Of a stretch of 64,000 nt of DNA, positions 54,844-63,890 are shown piece by piece. The stretch spans positions 10,044-74,043 of the forward strand of contig JBJXHC010000037.1 in the NCBI GenBank assembly GCA_046160825.1. The letters run 5' to 3'. This DNA is from JBJXHC01 sp046160825 (lineage in GTDB: Bacteria > Bacteroidota > Ignavibacteria > UBA10030 > UBA6906). A program made the position numbers and the translations under genes. A model generated the notes under the pieces. The model made no database searches. It saw only the letters and a list, made by a program, of their open reading frames with translations, and had not been told where the DNA came from. Within the stretch, counting starts at the first letter, position 1; each line of letters starts with the position of its first letter.

Positions 54844-56274
54844 TCATCTCAGCAGAAGAAACTTTCCCAAATGCACTTCTGTACCAGCGGTGATTCGATA
54901 CATGTAGACCCCAGTTGGAAACTCGGTTGCTTCCCATCGTGTAGAATACTCGCCGGGACTCCGTTCTCCCACATCAGCAAGACTCTGTAGTTGCCCAAGA
55001 ATGTTATAGACTTCAACGCGAACCCTTGCGTTCCTTGCGAGTCGGTACTTGATTGTTGTGCTACCATTAAATGGATTTGGAAATGGTTCGTACACTTTGA
55101 ACATGTCAGGATAAGTTGAACGTGATCCTCCAACATTCACCAGCGGAAGGGTTCCAGCTCTCATGAAAACACCTCCGATGTCATTGACTCTTTTTCCCCA
55201 TCCCACAAAAGCGACTGATGCCGACAAAGCGTTTGACGGATTTCCTCCTGTATCAGCTACAATACAAAGAGAACTCCAGCTTACCCCTTTGTCGATGGAT
55301 AACCTGGATTCAACGCCTCCTCCACCAGCCCAAGTGGCCAAGAGATAAACACCAGAGTTCGTGAGTTTGGAAACATCACCCCATGGCGTTTCTGTAAGGG
55401 TTTGTTCATCAAACCATGTTGTGCCATTATCTGTTGAACAACGGAAAAGAACGCTGCATCCCACAAAACCCGTACAACCATATTTTGTATCAGTCCATGT
55501 GATATAGACGTTTTCTTCTGCGGAGGCTGCAATCGACGGTATGCCACCCCCGCGATTGTCGCAAGTAGAAAGCATAATCGAATCGCTCCATGTGACGCCC
55601 AAATCGGAACTACGACGATACAACTGCTCGAAAGAACACCCCTGAATAAAATAACTGTAGGCAAGATGCAGCCAGCCGTTACTGAGTGATACACGGGGGT
55701 CATTGGTATAGAATGGAAATTCCGCTTGAGTCCAAGTAATACCCCCATCCGTGCTTGAGATAATCCAGTCATAATCTATTGGGGCAAGGTAACCGACGAT
55801 GGCAATCGTATCTCCAAGCACGGCAACATTCTGGATGTAACCATTTTGCGTGGTAATCGCTTGTGGTTCAGACCATGTATCACCGCGATCATCTGATGCT
55901 AGCATGAAAATTGGACTGTCTCCCGAACCGTCAATACCACCAACAAAGAAAACAGAGAGTTTTCCGTCGTCGCTAATTATGAATGAGCTACCCACCGGGA
56001 ACGGAAACTCAGTGGTATCGACGAGTAAATCTCTGACAGATTGCCAAGTGAGTCCACCGTCAACTGATCTCCTGTACGGCAGCCAGAATCCCCCACCAGC
56101 AAATACGAGATGAATCGTGTCGCCTTGTGCTACCATCCGTGGCTTACTAGCACCGCCGCCGTCTGGAGAAAGTTGGAGAGATCCTTGCCACGTGATGCCG
56201 CAGTCGGTAGTTTGTCCATTTAGCCCAGCCGCAGTTGCCAAGAAAACAATCAGAGGGACCAACGCTCGTCGCAT
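54844..56274 (-). CDS. BNR/sialidase-like T9SS cargo protein
   Basis: 476 residues, intact. Signal peptide MRRALVPLIVFLATAAGLNGQ; beta-propeller with BNR-type Asp boxes (RRSVDGGLTWQSVR, ASDDRGDTWSEPQA, SSTDGGITWTQAEF, RRSSDLGVTWSDSI, CSTDNGTTWFDEQT); C-terminal sorting domain with EPFPNPFNGSTTIKYRLARN and a basic end GKFLLLR. It is exported by the Sec and type IX systems and anchored or released at the surface. No sialidase arginine triad can be confirmed, so a binding role is as likely as an enzymatic one. AAAGGTGA serves as ribosome site. Close paralogue of the next gene. Confidence 0.88.
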   Translation of the reverse strand: MRRALVPLIVFLATAAGLNGQTTDCGITWQGSLQLSPDGGGASKPRMVAQGDTIHLVFAGGGFWLPYRRSVDGGLTWQSVRDLLVDTTEFPFPVGSSFIISDDGKLSVFFVGGIDGSGDSPIFMLASDDRGDTWSEPQAITTQNGYIQNVAVLGDTIAIVGYLAPIDYDWIISSTDGGITWTQAEFPFYTNDPRVSLSNGWLHLAYSYFIQGCSFEQLYRRSSDLGVTWSDSIMLSTCDNRGGGIPSIAASAEENVYITWTDTKYGCTGFVGCSVLFRCSTDNGTTWFDEQTLTETPWGDVSKLTNSGVYLLATWAGGGGVESRLSIDKGVSWSSLCIVADTGGNPSNALSASVAFVGWGKRVNDIGGVFMRAGTLPLVNVGGSRSTYPDMFKVYEPFPNPFNGSTTIKYRLARNARVRVEVYNILGQLQSLADVGERSPGEYSTRWEATEFPTGVYMYRITAGTEVHLGKFLLLR

Positions 56275-56340
56275 TACAGTTCACCTTTGGTTTGTAATAT
56301 GTTTATTGCTTCTTCAACACTTGAATTGCCACTCACGCCC

Positions 56341-56377
56341 GAGGGGCGGTGGTAGCACACCGCCTCTCATTTTTTTT
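56341..56377 (+). terminator. Terminator-like hairpin pointing against the local genes, copy 2
   Basis: An 11-bp stem GAGGGGCGGTG / CACCGCCTCTC (one G-U) with a 6-base loop, then ATTTTTTTT on the plus strand. No plus-strand gene lies upstream for 4.7 kb. Same architecture as 54744-54781. Confidence 0.6.
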
Positions 56378-56460
56378 CGAACCTGCACCATCGCCTCCCG
56401 GATTCCCCGCGTCTACAACAGGTTAGTGCCCCCTAATGACCTCCTGCTGAATATTGAGAA

Positions 56461-57902
56461 TTATCGAAGAAGAAGAATCTTACCAACAGCAATAAGTCCC
56501 CGGCTTTCCAGCCGGTAGAAATACACCCCGCTCCCGAAACCGTTTGCATCCCAAGCCACCTGATGCAAACCTGCACTCTGGAACTCATTGACAACGGCAT
56601 CAACGGCTTCTCCCAGCACATTAAATATCGACAGTCGCACGTCTGCACCGGTTGAGAGAGAATATGAAATCGTTGTGGATGAATTGAACGGGTTCGGATA
56701 CGCATCCAGGAATTGAAATGCTAATGGGCTTTCGTAAGCGGGTTCAGCTACCGAAACCGCCAGGCTTCCAACACGTATTACTACATTAAAGGGAACTGCC
56801 GTTGTGTCTCTTTGGTCCCAGGCAACAATTACTCCGCTTCTGGCAATACTGTTTCTTGGGTAGACAGCCCTACCTGTTTGAGGAATCGAAGGCGTGAGAT
56901 CAACAACCGGACACCAGGAGATTCCGTCATCAGTGGAGATACGCGTTTCAACATGAAGCAGAATGCTGGCCCTGAACCAAGTCACAAGCACAGTTTCGCC
57001 ATTGGCAGAAACATCCGATACATTCCCCCAATGATTGTCCGTTAGAATGTGTTCGTCAAACCAACTCGCACCGTTGTCCGTGCTTTTTCGGAACAGAATC
57101 CCACATCCCCCGAATCCTGCACATCCATACTTCGAGTCTGTCCACGTGATGTATACCCCCCCTTCCGGTGTTGCTGCAATCGCCGGTGTGCCACCGCCTC
57201 TATTGTCACATGTGGATAGCATAACAGAATCGCTCCATGTTTGACCGAGATCGTAACTGCGTCGGTATAACTGCTCAATTGAACATCCCTGGATAAAATA
57301 GCCATACGCCAAATGAAGCCAGCCATTACTGAGAGCTACCCGTGGATCATTGGTGTAGAATGGGAGCTCGGTTTGAGTCCAACTAACACCGCCGTCCGTG
57401 CTTGAGATAATCCAGTCGTAATCTATTGGGGCAAGGTAACCGACAATAGTTATGGTGTCTCCCAAAACCCCAATATTTTGGATGTAGCCATTCTGTATTG
57501 TAATCGCTTCGGGTTCCGACCAAGTTTCACCGCGGTCATCTGATCTCAACATGAAGATCGGGCTGTCCCCCCAACAAAAAAAACATAGAGTCGTGAAGTG
57601 CTGACGACAGGGAATGCCTGGAGAGCTTCATTTGGGAAGGTAACTGTATCAGTAAGCACCTCTCTAATCTCACCCCAGTTCATCCCACCATCAGTCGACC
57701 TCCTATATGGTAGCCTGAATCCTGCAACCTCAAAGAAGAGATGGACTGTATCTCCTTGTACGACCATCATTGGCGAATTGGATTGGACATTGTCTGGAGA
57801 AAGCTGCATAGGTTGTTGCCACGTGATGCCGCAGTCGGTTTGTGCAAAACAGAACGAGGAACAAGTAATAATCAATGAGGTAAGAACAACGAAGCGCATC
57901 AT
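56461..57902 (-). pseudogene. BNR T9SS cargo paralogue split by a frameshift beside homopolymer runs
   Basis: Two overlapping frames make one protein. The first, from ATG 57902 (AGGAG six bases upstream), gives a signal peptide and ITWQQPMQLSPDN to RLYVFFVGG, then stops. The second gives DSPIFMLRSDDRGETWSEPE, more BNR repeats, and a T9SS tail DAYPNPFNSSTTISYSLSTG ending VGKILLLR. The junction lies at T8 (57576-57583) and G6 (57567-57572) runs read on the minus strand. The intact paralogue at 54844 reads VFFVGGIDGSGDSPIFML there, so one protein is clearly intended. Slipped-strand phase variation, decay or a sequencing indel would all explain it. Confidence 0.8.
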
Positions 57903-57972
57903 AGCACTCTCCTGTGTGAGAGACTTCCTGGCATCAAACTGATCGAGTGTTACTCTCGACAAACAAAACACT

Positions 57973-57997
57973 GAGATGAGATGAGATGAGATGAGAT
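57973..57997. repeat. Tandem pentanucleotide repeat (GAGAT)5
   Basis: Five perfect GAGAT units, 70 bases upstream of the start of the frameshifted T9SS gene on the minus strand. Short tandem repeats in this position can alter promoter spacing; no promoter could be fixed with confidence. Confidence 0.7.
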
Positions 57998-58108
57998 AAA
58001 CCCTTGGTGAACCTCACGGAGCAACATAGGTATTTCTTGCGAACATGTCAACTTACGCACCTGCGAATATACTCATCGCAAATCGCTTGCGCAACTGTGG
58101 TTTGTACT

Positions 58109-58117
58109 GGGGGGGGG
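58109..58117. repeat. Nine-base poly-G tract
   Basis: A run of nine G in the gap between two T9SS genes, prone to slippage. No gene is recognised between 57903 and 58153. Confidence 0.6.
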
Positions 58118-58153
58118 ACACCGTAGTAATACGAGCTTTTTCAAAAACAAAAT

Positions 58154-58188
58154 CGCCCGTCGCTCCGGTCTTCTCGGAACAACGGGCG
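58154..58188 (-). terminator. Intrinsic terminator of the carboxypeptidase-regulatory T9SS gene
   Basis: On the minus strand CGCCCGT-loop-ACGGGCG followed by ATTTTGTTTTTG, about 80 bases after the stop codon. Confidence 0.65.
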
Positions 58189-58270
58189 GTGTTAATTCAT
58201 ATCCCATTCGGAGAGTGAAAATCGTCTCCCCTCAGAGCAGGCCTTCGGGACCAAGAACGTCCCTCAGGAT

Positions 58271-60241
58271 TTATTTTACAAGCACCATCTTCCTCATCTC
58301 ATTGAAATTCCCAGACTCCGATGTGGCTTTGAGTCTATAGAAATAAATACCGCTTGCGACTGACCGACCGGAATGATCTTTGCCATTCCACACGACATCA
58401 TAACTCCCGGCATTCATCTTGTCGTTCATCAGTGTGGTAATCTCCTGCCCGATCAGGTTATAGACACTCAGCGTCACGTTGCTGTTCGCCGGCAAGTTGA
58501 AACTGATGGTCGTGCTGGGATTGAACGGGTTCGGATAGTTCTGAGCAAGCTCAAATCGCTCAGGGGTACCGGTCTCTCCGCCCACCGACAATACAGCAGA
58601 TTGCAGCATGGTGAGGTTCACGTCTTCGAGAGTAAAAGTTGTCGGAGAAACCGTCACATCGTTTGATGCAGGGTCGTATCCTTCACGATCGGCAACGATT
58701 TGAATTGTACCGGTGTTTACGGCGTCAATGGTGTAATTTCCGGCAACATCCGTTACCGTGAATCCGACGATCGCGCCTCCGTTGATTGCAAAGAGCGACA
58801 CTCCGCCCAGCGCCAGGCCATCTGCCGAACGAACAGTCCCGCTGACTCGCGCCAGACCGGCTCCAGGAACTTGCACAACACCGACATCAATGCCGGAGAC
58901 ACTGCCCGTAACGTTGACGGTGTCTGCGTTCTGCCAATGGATTACTCCGTACGCGCCAGCTTTATAGAAGGCAGGACCGTATCCGCTGAACGGAAGGGCA
59001 AGCACAAAATACCGTCCCGCATGAACGTGGCTGATGTTATAAGCGCCGGTGGAGTCAGTGTGTCCGAAACGGGGATGGCCGTGGTTCGGGCCAGGAGTAT
59101 GGACGGGCATGAGTACGATGCGCGATGGTACGCCGGTATTGAGTGAATCACGAACGCGACCGCTTACACTATTCTGCACAACTACACGGACAGCAAGTGA
59201 GAAGTCGACACCGGTGACATCGCCGCTCACCGCGATCACGTCGGCATCCGTTGGACGGGTTTTGTTGTCATAGTATTCAGGCAAATATCCATGCTTGGAT
59301 GCCATGGCGATATACGAGCGACCGGAGATTACGCGCGCTCGGTACTGTCCGAGAGAGTCAGTGTACCCGTGCCACACGACGCCATGCGTTCTGCCGACAG
59401 ATTCTATATCACGGATTTCATCGCCGAGTCCGGGGATCTGTCCTGTGAGCGCTTCAATGCTTCTCATCTCCTGAATTGTTCGGATGAGTGCGACGGATGC
59501 ATGTCGCAACGGATTACCGAGAGTGTCGGTTACTGTTCCGCTGACGTATGCAAAGGTCGGTGGTACCGGGCGACTGAGTCCAAAATTTGCAACAGAGAGA
59601 GAGCTCTCGGCCACGGCAACGGGAGTTGCAAGCGCAGGATCGGTTACGTTGTTATACCACTCAGGAATGTATCCCGGTGTTGCCGGGTTATTCGAGAACG
59701 CCTCTGCCCGTACTCTGTATCTTCCAGTATCGAGAAGCGCATGATACTGACCGAGCGAGTCTGTGAATGCAAACGGCCCGCTGTTTGATGGCCCGGACTG
59801 ACGATGGAAACTTATGCGTGCATGGCGAATGGGGAGTCCCGTTGAATCATCCGTGACCGTTCCGGCGATGACGCCACGCACCGGTGGTGCAATGGAGAAG
59901 CTCGCGATGTTGCTGGGCGCGCTCTCCAGCACGCCATTGTTACTCATGAACACCGATGTTACACGATAGTAGTAGGTGTGTCCCGGTGTCAGTCCGTGAT
60001 TGGTGAACGTCTTTTGCGGGGTCATACCTATCCCGGCAAAATGGGTGGTGTCGTCAACAGACCGATAGACTTTATATGAACGCTGGCCAGGTGGTGCTTC
60101 CCACGTGAGCTTTGCACTGTTGATTGTTCCGGGGAGGGGCTGCGCAACGAGATTCTGTGGGATTGGTGTTGGATCTTGCGCAAATGCAGCGCTCAATCCA
60201 AGCACAAGGCAAACGAACATGGTAACAGAGCGAACCTTCAT
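58271..60241 (-). CDS. T9SS cargo protein with fibronectin III and carboxypeptidase-regulatory-like repeats
   Basis: 656 residues from ATG 60241 (GAAAGG seven bases upstream). Signal peptide MKVRSVTMFVCLVLGLSAAFAQ; a fibronectin type III domain (NSAKLTWEAPPGQRSYKVYR to PGHTYYYRVTSVF); then four to five CarboxypepD_reg-like beta domains (GVIAGTVTDDSTGLPIRHAR, YVSGTVTDTLGNPLRHASVA, SVSGRVRDSLNTGVPSRIVL, RVSGTVRSADGLALGGVSLF), alternating with FYKAGAYGV-type links; and a T9SS tail NYPNPFNPSTTISFNLPANS ending MRKMVLVK. Surface-exposed or secreted; probably adhesive or structural. No catalytic site is seen. Confidence 0.9.
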   Translation of the reverse strand: MKVRSVTMFVCLVLGLSAAFAQDPTPIPQNLVAQPLPGTINSAKLTWEAPPGQRSYKVYRSVDDTTHFAGIGMTPQKTFTNHGLTPGHTYYYRVTSVFMSNNGVLESAPSNIASFSIAPPVRGVIAGTVTDDSTGLPIRHARISFHRQSGPSNSGPFAFTDSLGQYHALLDTGRYRVRAEAFSNNPATPGYIPEWYNNVTDPALATPVAVAESSLSVANFGLSRPVPPTFAYVSGTVTDTLGNPLRHASVALIRTIQEMRSIEALTGQIPGLGDEIRDIESVGRTHGVVWHGYTDSLGQYRARVISGRSYIAMASKHGYLPEYYDNKTRPTDADVIAVSGDVTGVDFSLAVRVVVQNSVSGRVRDSLNTGVPSRIVLMPVHTPGPNHGHPRFGHTDSTGAYNISHVHAGRYFVLALPFSGYGPAFYKAGAYGVIHWQNADTVNVTGSVSGIDVGVVQVPGAGLARVSGTVRSADGLALGGVSLFAINGGAIVGFTVTDVAGNYTIDAVNTGTIQIVADREGYDPASNDVTVSPTTFTLEDVNLTMLQSAVLSVGGETGTPERFELAQNYPNPFNPSTTISFNLPANSNVTLSVYNLIGQEITTLMNDKMNAGSYDVVWNGKDHSGRSVASGIYFYRLKATSESGNFNEMRKMVLVK

Positions 60242-60394
60242 GGCTGAACCTTTCGAGGTTGGAGAATTATTGACGGTCGTTAGTTGGACGCGAACACCCC
60301 AGAGATGGTTTAATGGTATTGAGTTCTGAAACCAATAACAATAAACACCAAACAAAGTCGCAAACGGTCACTGTTTGAGCCTATAAAGCCGGAT

Positions 60395-61894
60395 TCACGA
60401 AGATCGGGGCTCAAGTTTCGGAGAGAAGAACACCCGTCTGCCGACCTCACATTCATCACACCTTCCCTGGGTACAATACATTTTATAGAGTTGAATTCCT
60501 CCCTGTTGCCGGAAGACCGACGTGATGTGTACTTTTTCCTTGAAAAGCTGTTGTTCCAGCAGGCGCGTTACACTGTTCTCTTGTGAACTGCCGAGTGAGG
60601 AAAGAACGGCGCGGACCTGGGTTCTCACCAACGGGTCTTTGAACAGGCGAGCATAGAGCAGCAGAACAGGAAGAATCACGTTGGCGATGATCTCATCAAT
60701 GCGAGCCGAGCCGAGGGCAACAACAGGCTTGGCGCTTCTTTGCCCGAAGCGATAGTGGGATTGCCAGAACTCATCCGGTGTACATGCACAGAAACCGCGA
60801 AGGCGTACGATGCGCTGTTTCGACGTGAGGGAGCCACCCTTGAACAGACCGACCAATTTGCGCAGGCTCTCATCACCGAAGAAATTCGGGAGAAGAAAAC
60901 TTGCCGCCGCGAGACGGAGCGTGGGGAAGTTGTTCGGACGCAACCTGAAGAATTGCCAATCGCCCGCGTTGAGTAACGGTCCTTTGACAACGGGGCGGAG
61001 TTGCTTCCATGTCTTGCGCAGCCCCCGCACGTATGCCCGGCTCTCCTTGTCGGACACACTGCGCGATGACGGGAGGAGTCCGGCTGCGCCAAAGAGCAGA
61101 GCCATGACAGAACCCGGCCCAACCTGCTGCTTGAGCAATTCAAGTCTCACCGATTGTGCGAGTGTAAGAAACGGTGACTGGTTTTTGGAATATCCGAGTG
61201 CTTCCATTATTCCTTCATACAACAATTGCTCCCAGAGAGCTTTCGATGCAAAGTCGCGTTGGGTGTACGTCCGTTGTGGTTTCGGGATATCGTCCGGGTT
61301 GCCGTAGTAGCGCGGGTAAGGCTCGCGCAGCACAAGGCGCGATTCATCGATTAATTGCTTGAGACGTTCTTCGAATCGCCTCACTTTCATTTCAATGCGC
61401 GCTTCGGCGAGGTGCTCCACCCATCGGACAATCACGTTTGCCGAAACACGATCATTGATCAAGGCGCATTTGAGATCCATTGTCTCGCTCCTGTTTTCAT
61501 CCGCAGGGGATTCCATCCAGATTTCGCGCAGCTTGGGATCGAGATAGGGATGGAGGACGAGGAGAGGCAGGAATCGCCGGGATGCCGTACGTGCCGGCGG
61601 GGCGAGACGTTCGTCCGCGATAACCACATGCAGGATCACCCGGTTGTAGTGCGGATCCGCCTCGTGATGATGGGAGTGCCACGAGACCGCATCGGTGTGT
61701 AGTTCCACATCACCGGCGAATGTCACGTTACCGATGCGAATCCGTGCACCGATGAAATCAGGTCCGCCGTCAGTGTTTGGGACTCCCGGAGAGATGATGG
61801 AAATTTTTCGGCCATCGGTGGTGTGGAGTCCGTCGGCAGAGAACGACTGGTGTTGCCAGACATGTCGGAGAAATTGTTCGGGAAGTTCAGGCAT
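60395..61894 (-). CDS. DUF2851 family protein
   Basis: 499 residues, no signal peptide, likely cytoplasmic. The DUF2851 pattern is clear: PELPEQFLRHVWQHQSFSAD, GRKISIISPGVPNTDGGPDF, RIGNVTFAGDVELHTDAVSW, HSHHHEADPHYNRVILHVVI, and a C-terminal MYCTQGRCDECEVGRR with three cysteines. Function is unknown; conserved histidines and acidic residues in the first 100 residues suggest metal binding. It starts 27 bases after pyrF and is probably co-transcribed. Confidence 0.88.
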   Translation of the reverse strand: MPELPEQFLRHVWQHQSFSADGLHTTDGRKISIISPGVPNTDGGPDFIGARIRIGNVTFAGDVELHTDAVSWHSHHHEADPHYNRVILHVVIADERLAPPARTASRRFLPLLVLHPYLDPKLREIWMESPADENRSETMDLKCALINDRVSANVIVRWVEHLAEARIEMKVRRFEERLKQLIDESRLVLREPYPRYYGNPDDIPKPQRTYTQRDFASKALWEQLLYEGIMEALGYSKNQSPFLTLAQSVRLELLKQQVGPGSVMALLFGAAGLLPSSRSVSDKESRAYVRGLRKTWKQLRPVVKGPLLNAGDWQFFRLRPNNFPTLRLAAASFLLPNFFGDESLRKLVGLFKGGSLTSKQRIVRLRGFCACTPDEFWQSHYRFGQRSAKPVVALGSARIDEIIANVILPVLLLYARLFKDPLVRTQVRAVLSSLGSSQENSVTRLLEQQLFKEKVHITSVFRQQGGIQLYKMYCTQGRCDECEVGRRVFFSPKLEPRSS

Positions 61895-61921
61895 GGTGCA
61901 TCTCCTGAAAATGAACGCAGG

Positions 61922-62740
61922 CTAAAAGAACTCTTCTCTGTAACTGTTGATGGCATCGCGCAGCTTCGATGCTTCTCTTCGCGCTGCGTCAGCAAAATCT
62001 GATCCCCCCGATGCGTACATAATGCTTCTGCTGGCATTGATCAGCGCCATCTCTCCGTTCTCATCGCAGCCGTAACGCACGGCGGATTTCAGGTCGCCCC
62101 CTTGCGCGCCGATACCGGGAATCAGCAGAGGCATTCCGGGTGCAAGGGAGCGTACACGTTTCAGTTCCCGTGGTTTGGTTGCACCCACCACAAGACCGCA
62201 ATTCTGAAGCACGTTCCATTTTTTCACGCGGGCGATGACGTGTTCGTACACCGGCTTGCCCTTTACCTTGAGATACTGCAAGTCTCTCGCTCCCGGATTC
62301 GAGGTTACTGCGAGGACGAACGCTCCGCGATCTTCTCTGCTGATAAATGGCGCGACAGAATCCGCTCCCATGTAGGGACTCACCGTCGTGGCCATGAAGC
62401 CGTAGTCGTCCAGAAGCGACTTCGCATACAACTCAGCCGTGTTGCCGATGTCGCCACGTTTCGCGTCGCCGATAGTGACAATATTCCCCGGAATGAATGA
62501 AAGCGTCCGGTGGACAACGGACCATCCGGCTTCACCGAGCGCTTCGTAGAACGCGAGATTCAGTTTGTACGCGCACACAAGATCCTGCGTCGCCTTGATG
62601 ATCTCCCGGTTAAATGTTATGATGGAGTGTGGGTCTGTACGGAGCGCAAGAGGAATCTTGCTCAGGTCCGGATCAAGACCGACGCAGAGCAAGCTTTTGT
62701 TTTGTCGTTGAATGGATCGAAGACGATCGGAGAAGTTCAT
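61922..62740 (-). CDS. pyrF: Orotidine 5'-phosphate decarboxylase
   Basis: 272 residues. Last step of de novo UMP synthesis. Motifs of the long bacterial (PyrF type 2) form: LLCVGLDPDLSKIP, YKLNLAFYEALGEAGW, active-site TIGDAKRGDIGNTAELYAKS, TVSPYMGADSVAPFI, LVVGATKPRELKRVR, LLIPGIGAQGGDL and ALINASRSIMYA. The start at 62740 follows a good promoter; the longer frame to 62989 enters the divergent gene. Confidence 0.96.
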   Translation of the reverse strand: MNFSDRLRSIQRQNKSLLCVGLDPDLSKIPLALRTDPHSIITFNREIIKATQDLVCAYKLNLAFYEALGEAGWSVVHRTLSFIPGNIVTIGDAKRGDIGNTAELYAKSLLDDYGFMATTVSPYMGADSVAPFISREDRGAFVLAVTSNPGARDLQYLKVKGKPVYEHVIARVKKWNVLQNCGLVVGATKPRELKRVRSLAPGMPLLIPGIGAQGGDLKSAVRYGCDENGEMALINASRSIMYASGGSDFADAARREASKLRDAINSYREEFF

Positions 62741-62789
62741 GGTTATGACGGTACGAGGTGAATGTGAAGCAGCGAGTGCAAACGTGCAG

Positions 62790-62820
62790 TCAAGATACAG
62801 GAAATGGTCGCGAGATTCAA
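62790..62820 (-). promoter_or_regulatory. Promoter of pyrF
   Basis: On the minus strand TTG (62820-62818), 20 bases, then TATCTTGA (62797-62790), giving a leader of about 45 bases. It overlaps the start of the divergent GT9 gene. Confidence 0.55.
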
Positions 62821-63841
62821 GATGAAGAACCCCGGACATAACCGAATTCTTGTCATCCGCACGGATCGGATCGGCGACGTCGTGCTTGCCACGCCGCTCA
62901 TTCGTTCGTTGCGACAGACATTTCCGCAGGCTTACATTGCCGCGCTTGTGGCTCCGTATGCGAAGGATGTGTTGGCCGGTAATCCTCATCTAAACGAGAT
63001 ACTCGTGGATGCGCCCACGATGAATTTCTGGCAACAAACAGCCCTTCTGCGCAAGCACAAATTTGACACGGCACTTCTTCTGCATCCGACTGAACGGCTC
63101 ACATGGATGATCTTTGCGGCGGGTATCCGCACCCGCGTCACCGTCGGTTTGCGCCTGAACCAGGTGCTGACATTCATGCACACCGTAAGCCGGAAGAAAT
63201 ATATCGAAGGCAGGCACGAAGCGGACTATTGTCTTGATCTTGGAAGGAAGATTGGTGTTCAGACATCCGATCTTGCTACAGAAGTTTTTCTCTCGGAAGA
63301 GGAACGCAAGAGCGGTCGAGAGAGAGTGCAGTCACTCGGCAAAAGGCAGGTCGTGTGTCTTCATCCCGGCAGCGGTGCTTCCGCCCCCAACTGGCGTGTT
63401 GAACGATACGTCGATCTTGCAAGGATCCTCCTGCAAGAATCTGATGTTGGTATTGTCCTGACGGGTTCTGCACAAGAACGAATCCACGGCGACGCATTCA
63501 AGACGCTCCAGTCCGATCGTCTTATCAACGTGATGGGCGAGTTGGATTTGCGAGGCCTGATGGGAGTGCTCTCGCAAGCATCGGTTGTGGTTTCTGCCAG
63601 TACAGGCCCGATGCATCTTGCCGCCGCGCTGAAGGTGCCAACGGTGTCAATGTTTTGCCCGCTGCCCGCATGTGCGCCGTCGCTCTGGGGACCGCAGGGC
63701 AATCGCTCGGCAATTCTTCTCCCGCACGACAATTACTGCCAGGGAGAATGTCCAGGTGATCCGCATCGGTGTGAATTTGAAGGAGGGATAACACCAAAGC
63801 AAGTAGCGCGTGCTGTGCAGGTGATGTTAGGACCATTCTGA
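62804..63841 (+). CDS. Glycosyltransferase family 9 (heptosyltransferase-like)
   Basis: 345 residues. ADP-heptose:LPS heptosyltransferase type. N-terminal ILVIRTDRIGDVVLATPLIR, middle VVCLHPGSGASAPNWRVERY and C-terminal donor loop VVVSASTGPMHLAAALKVPT with SMFCPLPACAPSLWGP; a cysteine-containing tail CQGECPGDPHRCEF is common in this family. Transfers a heptose or related sugar to the inner core of the outer-membrane lipid. An ATG at 62822 is an alternative start. Divergent from pyrF. Confidence 0.93.
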   Translation: MVARFKMKNPGHNRILVIRTDRIGDVVLATPLIRSLRQTFPQAYIAALVAPYAKDVLAGNPHLNEILVDAPTMNFWQQTALLRKHKFDTALLLHPTERLTWMIFAAGIRTRVTVGLRLNQVLTFMHTVSRKKYIEGRHEADYCLDLGRKIGVQTSDLATEVFLSEEERKSGRERVQSLGKRQVVCLHPGSGASAPNWRVERYVDLARILLQESDVGIVLTGSAQERIHGDAFKTLQSDRLINVMGELDLRGLMGVLSQASVVVSASTGPMHLAAALKVPTVSMFCPLPACAPSLWGPQGNRSAILLPHDNYCQGECPGDPHRCEFEGGITPKQVARAVQVMLGPF

Positions 63842-63890
63842 ACTCAACCCCCTCGCTCCCCCTTCTCTTTGTGATGTATAGACTGGGGAG

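Noticed and set aside
57973..57997. GAGAT tandem repeat as a CRISPR array
   Set aside because: The units are five bases long without spacers.
60676..61143. Antisense and alternate-frame ORFs over DUF2851 and other genes
   Set aside because: They overlap conserved genes fully and lack ribosome sites or family motifs.
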